Positions 13,201-25,200 of a stretch of 63,950 bases of DNA are shown here, piece by piece. The DNA lies in contig NW_019091551.1 in assembly GCF_001949145.1 (NCBI RefSeq), positions 46,279 to 110,228 on the forward strand, given 5' to 3'. Made by a program: the position numbers and the translations under genes. The notes beneath the pieces were generated by a model. It saw only the letters and a program-made list of their open reading frames with translations. It was not told the DNA's origin and did not search any database. How positions within the stretch are numbered: position 1 is the stretch's first letter; each line of letters starts with the position of its first letter. This DNA is from Acanthaster planci. Its lineage: Eukaryota; Echinodermata; Asteroidea; Valvatida; Acanthasteridae.

Positions 13201-16200
13201 ATCCCCTCCCGGCCGACCCTCTTCCCTCACATGGGGCCTTTTTGGAGACTGAGGCAACCTCTATTCTCCAACTAGAATCGTCTCCTCAGCGGGATCTGGC
13301 GTCGGAGCAAGCCCCGCCTCATGGTGACTCTTCCGGAACACCGCTCGGCTCTTCCTTCTGCCAGCCTTTCGCCCGTCTCCTCCCAGGATGATGGTATCGA
13401 CTCAGCTGGAGGGTTGCCTCTGCCTTCTTGAGCGCGACATGATCCACGTCCTTGGGCTCCAGTTGTCAGATCCCATGCCGACTTAACAGGTACATACTTC
13501 GTTCAAGCACCACCCTTAACGCCTTGAGTCAGCTGAACCTGTCTTCCCGGAGATTCGCCTAGACTGTTCCTGTGTGGAGATGATGAATGCCCTTGGCAAA
13601 GCTAGGCGCTGGTGTGTGGCTCCTTCCCAGGGCCGCGTCCTACTACTGCTTTCCTCAAGAGGATGTGTCTTCTTGTCAACCCCAGATATCCCTGACACTG
13701 CCAGAGACAAGATCTTGTCCGACTCCAGCAATCGCAATACATATACCCTCTGGGATAAGGACAAGGCCAACTTTGAAGCAGTTCTCCGTTGCTTAGATAT
13801 AGCGTCCTGCTTCAGCCTCCGATGGTCAGCCTTCCTCCTCCTTCAATCAGAGAATATTGCCTGAGCCTATGAAGAAGACGCTCCAGTCTCCCCAGACTTT
13901 GTGGCCCTAGCTCTGCGAGGGTCGACGAGGGATTCAACTTGGTCTTTGAGCAGTTCAATCGTATCTTCCTTCTGGCCACTTCTAGCCGCAGAGGCAATGC
14001 AATGGATGCCATGAATATCCCCTACGAATCGTCTGGAACAAACTCATGGATCTCCTGCTCCTTGGGGACGATCTCTTCGCCGGGAAGTTCACTGAGGCCC
14101 CGCATTGCGGCTCTGACACTGGAACACATTCTCAATCTCCATCAATGCATCCTCAAGTTTTTGCAGTCCAAGGCTCCTCCGGCGTTAGCCTTGCTCCGTC
14201 TTCTCAGACTACCTTGATTTCTACCTTGGTCCCCTGGTGGTGGACCGTCAACGAGCACCTGTCGATTGGTCGCCCCTTTGCTCCGGGGTTTGGGACTCTT
14301 CCGCAACAAACACATCAACCTTCACCACTTCAGGCAATATTTAGTAGCCCTCTTGGTCCGAATCCAAAGCGACAACTTCACAGTGGTGGCGTACATCAAC
14401 CACCAAGGCGGCACTCGCTCCCCTCAACCTTGCGTCATTACATGGCAAATCTTCATATAGGCGAACTATCAGGGGATCACCCTCCAGGCCGTTCACATAG
14501 CGGGAACAACCAACTCCATAGCAGACGCTCTCTCCCGGGGCACTGTTCACCCAACGGGGTGGACTCTTCATCCGGACGTGATCAGTCAGATCTTTGCAGA
14601 GATCGAGCGCCCCCACGTCAACCTTTTCGCATCGGCCAACAATACTCATCTTCCGACCTTCTGCCCCAGGTTTCCTCACCGTTGGGACTGGGCAACAGAC
14701 GCTCGCCAACCGATCGGCCTTAGCAGCCATTCATTCCGGGTTCAGCAATGGATCAACGGTTTCTGATAACGCTGCTATCCACCATCTCCTTTGGACAATG
14801 TTTGTCAAGTGTCCTCATGTAAAATGCCTTGTTCTATCCTGGGACCTTGGGATTGTCTTTACGCATTCTTACCGGTCCCCCCTTTGAGCCACTTTCTGAT
14901 GCATCTGATCTCCGTCTCAGTGTCAAACTAGCATTCCTCTGGATGGTCGTTACTTCCAGATGCGGCAGTGAGCTGCATCCTCTATTAACTGCTGAAGGTC
15001 ACATCCGCTGGGAACCACACAGGGTTTGCCTTATCCCAGCCATCAAGTTTTTGACAAAAAAACAGATGCCTACCTTCCAACCTCCCAACATATTCGCCCC
15101 CGACAAAGCCTCGCTTTTGGGAGATAACTCTGACAAGAAATGGTGTACGGTTCGCACTCTTAAGTGGTATCTTGCTAGGACCAAAAATCCCCAAGAACCT
15201 GGTTCCAGACTCTTCATCACGATGGCAAAGCCCTTTCATCCATCTGCAAAAGACACATTGCCCAATGGACGGTCTCGGCTGTCATCTTTGCAAACCAGGA
15301 CTGGCCGACACGACATGACGAGACCACCCAATCTCACTTCAGAGCCCATGATGTTTTGGCCACATCTGTGATCTGGTCATACTTCAGAGGAGTTTCCCTG
15401 GCGGATATTTGCCTGGCGGCTTGCTGGAGATCCCCCTCCACATTCACCGAGTCCTGCAGAGCAAGACAGCTCATGGCACAGCGACCTTGCACTCAGCGGT
15501 CGGGACAGTGTCCAGAACTGTCCCAGACCGGACAATGAACTCTTCGTCAAAGGCACCTTTTATTTTTGGTGAGTGTTCACTTGGGTGATGCCGGCCTATG
15601 TTCTTTGGTAACTACACTCCTGTCACCGACCCACCTCCAGGGTATGGTGCCACTCGGCATATGTAGGCTGGGCAGGGGTATGTAAACACAGGAGACTCCT
15701 CTCCCACATTAGTGTGAGTCGGGTCTCCTAGTGATACTTACCCCAGCCGCTCCTGCCCGTCCTTCCCCACTCTGGCTCCGGGGGTTTTCTCCGCCTCGAA
15801 AAGAAGGACGAACATGGCGGCAGGACCGCAGTGCATTGTGGAGGGTAAAGGGGTAGCATGCATAATCAAGTCTTTCAGCGAATTGTAATAGGCACATGGG
15901 AAATTTGCATATGTAGGGTGGGTAGGGGTAAGCATCACAAGGAAACCTGACCCACACCAATGTGGGGGAGGAATTTTTAGGGCGACTTCATTTTTTTGTC
16001 TGTTCTGATGGCATCTACTTTATTGTTTTCTCCCTGTTTAAAGAAATTAAAGAGAAAATTGATGGGAAATATCAGGAGTATGAAAAGGATTTTCTCACTG
16101 GTCTCCACGAAACCTTGAAGCAACTGCGAGAATTGACAGCAAAACAGGTAAATAATCAATTGACATGTGACATTTCTGATGTTGGGCTTCTTGGCATGGT

Positions 16201-19200
16201 CTCAGTATTTCAAATTGAGCTGTTAACTGGGATATTTGCAATTCAAAATACAAGCAACCGCCTCGGTAAAACATTTTTCCTTGAATTAGAGTCATGATTT
16301 GTTATACTGAATTCAAGAATTTTATTTTTGGAATGTCTGACTCTTGAACATGTAAGTGGAAGTCATTATAAAAGTTGCTTCACAAACAACCCCATACCAG
16401 AAGGTTCCAGAGTGTCTAGGAGTAGTTCTTTGGGAACAGAGTATACTATTCCAGTGTTGACAGGAAAACGGAACAAGTGTTAAATGTAAAAAAAAAAAAT
16501 TCCCAGCAGACATTTTACTATTGGCCCAATACCAGCCTGATATTGGCCACTGATGTGGGTCAATGCTGACTGCCTGTCAGCTCAATACAGTTATGCATGT
16601 TGGTGTGATACTTACCCAATGCTGGCATAATTTACTCAGCCATCATCAAGCACGCACATGCCTTCAACCACCACATCCACTGGGACTCAGTGCAGATCAT
16701 CACCTCCATCAAGAACTGTCTCTCCAGAAGAATCCGAGAAGCCATTAAGATCTTCCAGGACAACACTGTCCCACAAGACATCGGTTTCCAGCTCAGCGAC
16801 GTCTAGTGACCACTCCTACAAGCCAAGGCACCGCCTACCCCCCACACCTCTCAACATTCTGGGCTCCTATACCTGAAGTCCACACAGCCCCCCTCCCCAT
16901 TTTAGGGTCACCAATACCCAAACCCACCCAATCCCACCCAATCCCACCATCAGTTCCACCCCCCTCATCGCTTCAGTAACCAGGGGCCCTAGCCAAGCCA
17001 CTTCACACCCCAGCAACCAGGATCCAGCATCCACCACTCTGCACTCCAGCAACCACAAGCCAGTCCTCCACTATCATCCTCTTCCGGGCATCACTGATTC
17101 CATACCACCATATAAGTCAGTGCTGAACTCCAGTCTGACATCTCTATTGAGGACGACCAGAGCATCCTGGTCAAAATGTCAAGTTTACACTCACCAGTTC
17201 CTCTCAGAACCACCACTCTCTAATACAGAAGATATTGATTTCACATGGTGTATCTTCTCTCTTAGCCTCCACCATGCAAAGTCTCAAATCTTACTGAGCC
17301 TCCTGAGGTGATCCATAGAACATTCTGTTTTCCCGAGGTGAAGCTGAGGGAAAATGCCATGCTCTGTGGATCGCCAAGGGAGGCTATTTCTGCTACACCT
17401 TGAGATGAAGCTGTCCATTGCCTATTGTTTCCTTTTTCACATTTTGCGTAAAGGAATTCTTTTAGTCCAGAATTTTTAGCTTTTCCACAGGTTTCAGAAA
17501 AGGTATTCTTTTTTGTCAAATTATTTTTTTCCTTTTTTGCAAAAAAGGCATCTTAAGACTATAAGGTGTACACTCTTAGTCTACAAGTTAAGATGTGCCT
17601 CGAAGCATGACATGACACCATCATTTGATTAGCTGTTTTGGTGAAACTGCTCTTGTTTTCCTTCAGATTTTTTCCAGTTTTTTTGGCTTTTTTCAATTTT
17701 GAGGAAAAGGCATTCTCCTCCTCCTCCTCTTCTTCCTTCCCTCCTCCTTTTCTTATAAATTTAATTTATTTCCTTATAAAATCAACTGTGGCCTCCCCCA
17801 GCATTCTGTTTGTGGCAAGTGCCAGAGTAAAATTGGGTTTTCAATTCATCTTGTATGGTCAAAACGTGACCCTTCCAGTCGAAACTGGAGGTGGGCTTAT
17901 TGTTTAAAAGTGATAATAGGTATCAAGTTGTTTTCAACAATGTTAGTCTGTTGGGGTATAGCATTTTTCAAATCATCTACTGATGACGTCATGGAATTGT
18001 CGAGCGCCCTCTGGCGACAAGTTAAAAATTCTAAACGCCAAATGACCAAAATGTGATTGTAACATGAGTAGTAGGTATCTGGGGATTGGGGACCACCTCT
18101 CTAAAACTTGATATCACTCCATCGTTGCTGAGTCAATCAAGAATCTGGGTTCCTGCTCCTGAAGCCTACAGCCTACAGCTCCTCAAAAACTCACCCCATC
18201 TCTGTAAAACATGCTCAACCGTGTCGCTTTGTTAAGAACTCGAGCCCCCTGGACCCGGTCTCGATTGTCAGTCTCAAGACTGGGTCCAGGCTGGTTGCGC
18301 TTTGTTAAGAACCCGAGCCCCCTGGACCCGGTCTCGATTGTCAGTCTCAAGACTGGGTCCAGGCTGGTTGTGCTAAACAAAGCTAAGTGTGTGTTCATCA
18401 ACCGAGTACTCCCTTTGAAATCAGTCTATTGTTATGAGTTATTTTCGATTCTGTTCAATTTGCATATATGCAGTGACTCAGTACCATGTTTGTTATTGCT
18501 TTACAAACTAACTTTGCAATTTGTTGAATAAAAACCTCCACCAGAAGCGTATGTGAAAGTTGAAGAAGGTAGACTTTGAACTGAGAACATAGGGGGTCAC
18601 TACAATCAGCGTTTTGTTTATAAAAAGCCCAAGTCTAAAACAAGCAAAGTGCTCAAACAACTGCGGATACAATTGACAGAAGACCAAGCAGGCCGCATAA
18701 AATACAAGTTAAACCAAGATTTACAAGGCAAGATCTTGAGGGGGCAAGTACAAAGTGATACAAAGAACTAAAAAATCGCTGTCACAAGCAAACGAACAAG
18801 GTACTCTTGGAGAGCTGCACACATGCATCACTGCTCAAATTGATCACTTGAATCATGAAGTTAAAGTGTTAGAAGCGCAGATAGGTCAAAGACAAACAGG
18901 AGACATGCAAGCACATTTAATTGGAGAGATCATTAGTTAAAAAAAAAGCTTCATTGTACGAAGGTCAGAAACAAGCCTTAGAAGAGATTTATGAGGGGAA
19001 CCAGTCCAGCCTACAAGAGACTGAAACCAACCCAGAAGAAACAGGAACAGAGACCCTGATGTAGACAAAAGGCTTTTTCTCACTGGATTAATTAGGCCCG
19101 TGTTTGATACATTTCACCCCCTAAGCTCGTCTCAACTGATACCCCAAGGCAAAAGACAAAGCATTGTGGTGTTGCCCGGCTAATACAGCGTGGACTGGTT

Positions 19201-22200
19201 TGAATTTTTGTTAAACTCTAGCCCGGGCATATCTGTCAAAGTTCACTCAGTGTCTAAAAGGGTGACAGTAGCAATCATGGACCCCAACCACAAGTTAAGG
19301 CCAAACAAAGATGGGTCTAAGGTGTTGAACTTACCCAAAGTCAAACTTTTATGCAACATCATTTACAAAGGCAAGTACGACTTAAACCCCATGAAACTTG
19401 TGTATTCATTGTAATCAGTTAAACCCCAATGCCAACTTCCACAACGGATAGTCTTCAGACGTCTTACACATGGTAAATAACGAGCTCTGAGGCTCAACAC
19501 CCGAGGTGTGTAAAATGCCTGAAACCCTAGAAGACAGACAGGGTTGACCTTTTTTGTTAGAAATGAGTAAGGAGAACTCATGAACAACAAAGGCGTTGTA
19601 ATGTTGATTGAACTAAACATTTTTACTTTAGATTTAGTTGTAAGATCTAAACTTAAAACTAAACCAAACAACAGGTTTTTTACAACGTGCATATAATAAA
19701 AAGACGAGAAAAATAACGGAGACGTTGACAACGAACCTTTATCCTAAGCTCGAGTTAAACAGCGGTGACACAAAAATGAAATGGCTGTCTTCAGACATCA
19801 AAAGATCGAGGGGATTAAATCCCAGATCTTGAGAGAGAGAGAGACAATCTAAAGGCCTCTTACAAAAAGCTAAAGAGGTGGATATGTGTGATACACTATG
19901 CAGAATACGGGGTCAAACTACTGGGAGCAGAAATGACAGATGTGGGCATATGGGATATTAGTAAGGATAGTGTTGCGTTGGTTTCAGTCCTTGCTAAGCT
20001 AGGGAATAGGACAGTTCGTGGTTAACTATTCCCTCCCATCGACTGGTCCGGGTTACGGCTGCGCGATACCCTTATTTGCTCCAGTACTGTACTGTCAAGC
20101 ACACGGGTTTACTCTTCAAGCATTTAGTGATATTCGCAAACTTGTAGGGGCGGTACTGGTGTGGTATCTGGTACTTAAGCCGCGTGCCTGTGGGCCCTGA
20201 GATTCGGTATCTCTGATCCAATCCTGTTCCTCTACTGCCTTTGGCAGTGAAGTTGAGTGTGCCACTCAAGGGACTGCCCGGGTGACTCAAATCTCGGCAC
20301 ACTGTATCAGACCTTGGTGTGCCGATGGGGGTTACATACATTATAGCTCTCCCTGCGGGCCTTCATCAAGCTTCAAGCATCACTGGCCCTTACGCTCCAC
20401 AACTGCCTTCAGGAGCTTAGCTGAGTTTGCCATCTGCGGGGCCGCTCGCGCAGCTCAAAGCTTGGCAAACCGTAACAGACCTCGGTGCTGCCCTAGCGCA
20501 GGGATCTCACCAGTGAGCGAGTCTCAACTTATGGGCTTCTTCAAGCATCGATCAATGTGTCTGGCTTACCTCCACACCTCCACGTTCGGAGCGCATGCGA
20601 GTACACCCCCTACGCAGGCAGCTCAGGGCATACTCTGCACTATGCAGTGGGCTCAGCTCCCCGGTGTTGGTTTGCCATTATCTGTGCAAGGGTTTTCCGG
20701 TGAGCACGTCTCACCTTATGGGCTGCTTTGAGTATTGAGCGATGTGTTCTGACCGCTTCCGCTCCTTCGTGATTGGAGGGTGTGCGATTACACCCCTTAA
20801 GCAGGCAGTTCGGGGCATGACTCAGCACCCTGCAGTCAGCTCGGCTCCTTGTCGTTGGTTCGCCGTTACCTGCAGGGGTTTTCTGGTGAGCACGTCTATG
20901 GTGGGAGCGCGTTTGAGTCATCCTTTACGTCTACAAGTAGGGACGGTCCCGGCGCATAACAGTGGTGAACTGCTGCATGAAAGAATGCTGTTTGGCCATT
21001 ACTCGGCGCTTTTTCACCCTGGTGCAGCGCTGTACCTTGCTGCGCCTTAGCCGGGAAACACAGAAGTGCACTATCGCATTCGACTACCCTTCACTCCCTG
21101 AGCTGTTCCAGTGAATACAACTTAGTTTGGGTACGTGCAGCCTACCGTGTGTAACCTTGCATGGGACCTGCGGCAGATAATTCTTCCCATGATGTCCAGG
21201 CCGTTTCATCAGAAGAGGCCTATTTCAAAGGGGTTCCTGTAACAGAGATTTGTTGAGAGCCTTGTTTGGAAACCCATACCACATTCACCTCCTGTTACCT
21301 GGATGATGATGGCAGGGGGGTCGTACACATTGCAGACCGTCCTCTGCCCTTGCAGGTGGAGGCACTTAAGCGGCCACTATAAGGTGGCTACTAGTAGTGC
21401 GTCCTCGCCTTCCCACCGTCCTTTGGTTCGGTGCTACTCTGCTTATAGGTATTGGTAATCTGCGTAAGTTGCAGACAGTAGACTCCCCCCTCCCACCTAG
21501 AGTAGGTTGAGTCTGCTACTGCATACCTACCAGATTACCAATCTCCCTCCCTTCTTCCCACTCGGCCTTGGTGCACTTCGCGTATCGAAAAAGTGGATGA
21601 ACATGGCCGACGCCTTCGCGGGGGAGGAGTGAGTCGGGGCGCACTATTCGTGATCGAGAATTTAGCAAATGGAAGTAATGGACTAGGAAATAATGCATAG
21701 GTATTGAATTTAATCTGGCAGGTATGCAGTAGTAGACTCAACCCACATTGGGTGGGGGGAGACTTTGCCTCAGTTGACGACATCGAAATTGAAAGAGAGT
21801 GTTCTAATTGATTGTGAATTTTGAGATATATATTATCATTTAAGACTAAACTTTTCAACACCATTGTTTGTGAGGCAAAATTATATGACAAGAAAATCAT
21901 GAAATTGCATTGATGTGCTGAGATCAACCCAGGATTCTCCTTTGTGTACATAACTGGCTTACAACTCCAAAAGATTACTTGACACAGTACCTCACCATAA
22001 TCTGACATTATTTGCTGCTTTCAGGATGAATCGAATACGGAAGTTAATAGGTTTCCATGGGAACAGCAAGACATCCCAGATTCCAAGAATGAGACAGTGA
22101 AAGATGGAGGCTCAGTTGAATGGAGGGCAAATGGGACTCCACTAACTCTGCAATCTAAAGAACCACGAGTCAATGACAAGGACATACATGTAGGCTTCCC

Positions 22201-25200
22201 TGTGGCTGTGTCTGATGCACAAAAAGAGCAGCAGCCGGCTGGTATGAGCAGACTTATCACACCAATGGAAAATCTGAGTGTTAATTGTGAGTAGCACCAA
22301 TTTGTCGCTCACTTTTGGTCATGTTGGTGATCCATCCTTTAATCAGCAATGTAAAATATCTTCAGTTCAGTTGCTGGGTGTGTGTGGGTTATTGATTACT
22401 TCAGTTGCTGATGTCTATTCAATTTCCCCACAATGCTCTTGAAAGATAAACAAGTGTCAAAGTGTTTTTATCTTCAATATTACCTGTTTTCTGAGAAGCT
22501 TCTTTGTAATTATAAGTACAAGTTCACAGTGTTGTATTTGAGTCCATCACTAGTCATTTCACAAGTCCCTTCCGAAGGCCAGTCATAAGTAACAGGGTGA
22601 ACAATGACAACAGAATATTGCTTATTTGAATAGGTTGTGATTTGGCTAAAGACTGAATGACTTGTTGGACAAGTGATGAACATACGGGGACTTGTAATGG
22701 ACTTGAATACAACACTGCAGGCTGTCAAACTTCGTGGTGGTTGTTGAATATATTTTACTATGTACACATTTGAGAGCAGGAAGGACACATAATATGACAG
22801 ATAAAGCAGTGCGTGTTTTCTTTGGATTCTTGTACAAAGTCCCTTGATTCTAAATCTACTACTAAATCTACTTCTAAATCTACTTTTGAGAACAAAGAGG
22901 CAAGTATATCCTTCTTGGCACCATTTTAGGGGTGTTTGTGGTTTGTGTTTTATGTTTTTGTATTTCATTTAATCATTTTTGTCATTTTCTGATTCTCCAA
23001 ATCTAACCAAGGTGATAAGTATGGCATGGCGGAAACTTCACCTCATGAACCAACACAATTGCCTACTTGTGTTGGACAAGCCGCTGCATCTGTTCCAGAC
23101 ACAAGTGTACCAGCCAACTGCAAGTCCCAGTATGAAACAGACAGCCTCACAGACCATCTTGCATCTAGTGACCAACATCACAGGCTTCTCTCCTCTGGGC
23201 AAACAGTTAAGTCTCCACCCAGCAAGCAAGAAGGTGTTTATCCTGCAGAAGGTAAGTTGTTCTACAGGCCCTTAACAAAGTGGACCTGCTATATTGAAAA
23301 AGGATGCTTCCTCAATTTCATATTCTACTATTGTCATTTGGGAAATACTTCTCCAGACATGCCGGGTTGCTGCAATGTCGAACTCCGAGTTGGAATATTT
23401 GCAACAGGGTAGGGAGACTTCAGCATTGGGACTGAGCCTTTTTTTAGTCCAAACTGAGATTTCAAACCCAATCGAGTCTTCAGTATGATTGATTCATCAG
23501 CACCGTTTTCTGCAAAATGTTTACCGCACATCAGAGACCACTTGGTTAACTTGAAATCTGATAGTGTGGGATTTGGTTGACAAAGCCGAACCACTTGCTG
23601 CGTTTCTTTAAATCCCTCTCTGGAAACCTCACAAAACAAACTTAGGGATTTTTGGGCAATTCCAAAAACATCCATCGACCAAGCAGGACTTTGGCATGCT
23701 CATTAATAATAATAATCCACCAAAGTATAAAATAATGTTGGGAAAATACACTTCAGCTAAGTACATTCCCTACTTACACACGTCCACATACACGTGCATG
23801 CACACACACAATTTGGCCGGTACTGAGTATCACGATGACGTTTAGGGGTCAGAGGAATATCATTTGCATACTTTAAATATGAACATGATTTTCACTAAAG
23901 ATGGAGCTAAATCATGGTGTGAAAGTCAAATTCAACTTTGATTTATTACACTAAAAGAAACCTCATGCCGTGAAATAGTGTTCTGACAGTAAGGTCAGAA
24001 TGTACTGTAATCTGTCATGAAATGAATCAAACACAGAGAGAGGTTAGAGGTTTTCTTTAAAGCCTTTACTTACAGTTCCGGCAAGAAATTACTTCAGGCA
24101 GAACTACAAGAACACAAGTATCCTTTTGTCCGACACACGATCCATTCTACACTGGTTCCAGTTAACAATGGAAACATCAGTCTTTCGAGAGCAATAAAAC
24201 ATTATTTGGCATAAATAACAGACACACAGTGTACATTCAAGTAAAGGAAATTATAACTAAAAACAAGAATTGTAAAAACTATTTAAACGAAAACAAAAAA
24301 CTCATATACAGTTTAGGGCTGCAAAGGAGAAGGAATCAAAAGTGCAACAAAGCACATAAGGAAACAACACAGAGAGAAAAAAGGGGAAGAAACTAGGAAA
24401 GGAGTCCCAGGTGTAGTCAAATCAGAACCCTAAAAAAGGGCGCAGGTAAATGGGCTGTCAGTAACCAAGGTTTCCCATGTACAAGCTTTGAGTTATCCCA
24501 AATTCTTACCACTTCCAGCAAGGGTGGCATTCATTGACTGGGGGATGCCTACCTCCATAGACTACCATATATATGTAACTGCCATTCATGTTTCAGAGGC
24601 AAAATCATACTGCTTATATTCCCTTGTGTTTCATTTAATCAGTGCTGCTTGTGATGAGAGCAAACCAAGCCCTGCTCACTGACAGTGCACTCAGTGTGCA
24701 ATCTCAACTTGATCAAGCAAATCAATCATCATATTAAATAGAAAGAACCCCTCAAAAAGTTGCAGTTGAATCACACACTTTCCTATCAGAAATTGCTTTT
24801 GTCATTGAAAACACTACATGTCTGTATCTACAAAAAAACGAGTAAGTTTTCATTGTCAGCTGTCAGTTATTGTTTTGGCAAATGAATTATTTCAATTTCA
24901 GGACTTGTGTGGATTTATTCCTGTGTGGAAAGAAAATGTGCATAAAAAGCAATATTCTTTCTTAAAGGAATTTCATGAATAAGGTTTGCTATTCATACTT
25001 GACTCATTTAACATTGAGTAGTCATAAAGAATTTCCACATGAAAAAAAAAACGAATACAGAGGTCCCTATCGTTTGGAAGAATAGGAAACAAACCACGTG
25101 ATTGTGTGATGGAACGCTGTCTTTAGAAATCTGAGACATTTTTCAGATATGCTGCGATTTCTGTCCAATGAGTGGTATCATTATGTGCAGTGTAAGAGAC

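Larger units (their letters stand above)
11691..16043. other. Intron 5 of the RIPK1-like gene
   Basis: Mostly a DIRS retrotransposon relic (about 12250-15972). The left 560 bp is AT-rich with no feature I recognise. Confidence 0.6.
16148..22024. other. Intron 6 of the RIPK1-like gene
   Basis: Holds, in order, a Penelope-like fragment (about 16620-17252), a minisatellite-like stretch related to 57.5-58.9 kb (17420-17740), a 73-bp hairpin repeat (18225-18370), unidentified broken frames (18600-19412), a GC-rich repeat (20440-20910) and the 3' end of a second DIRS element (about 21200-21770). Confidence 0.6.

Noticed and set aside
22851-22885. CRISPR-like short direct repeats (CTAAATCTACT)
   Set aside because: The units are adjacent with no spacers; it is a simple tandem repeat in a eukaryotic intron.
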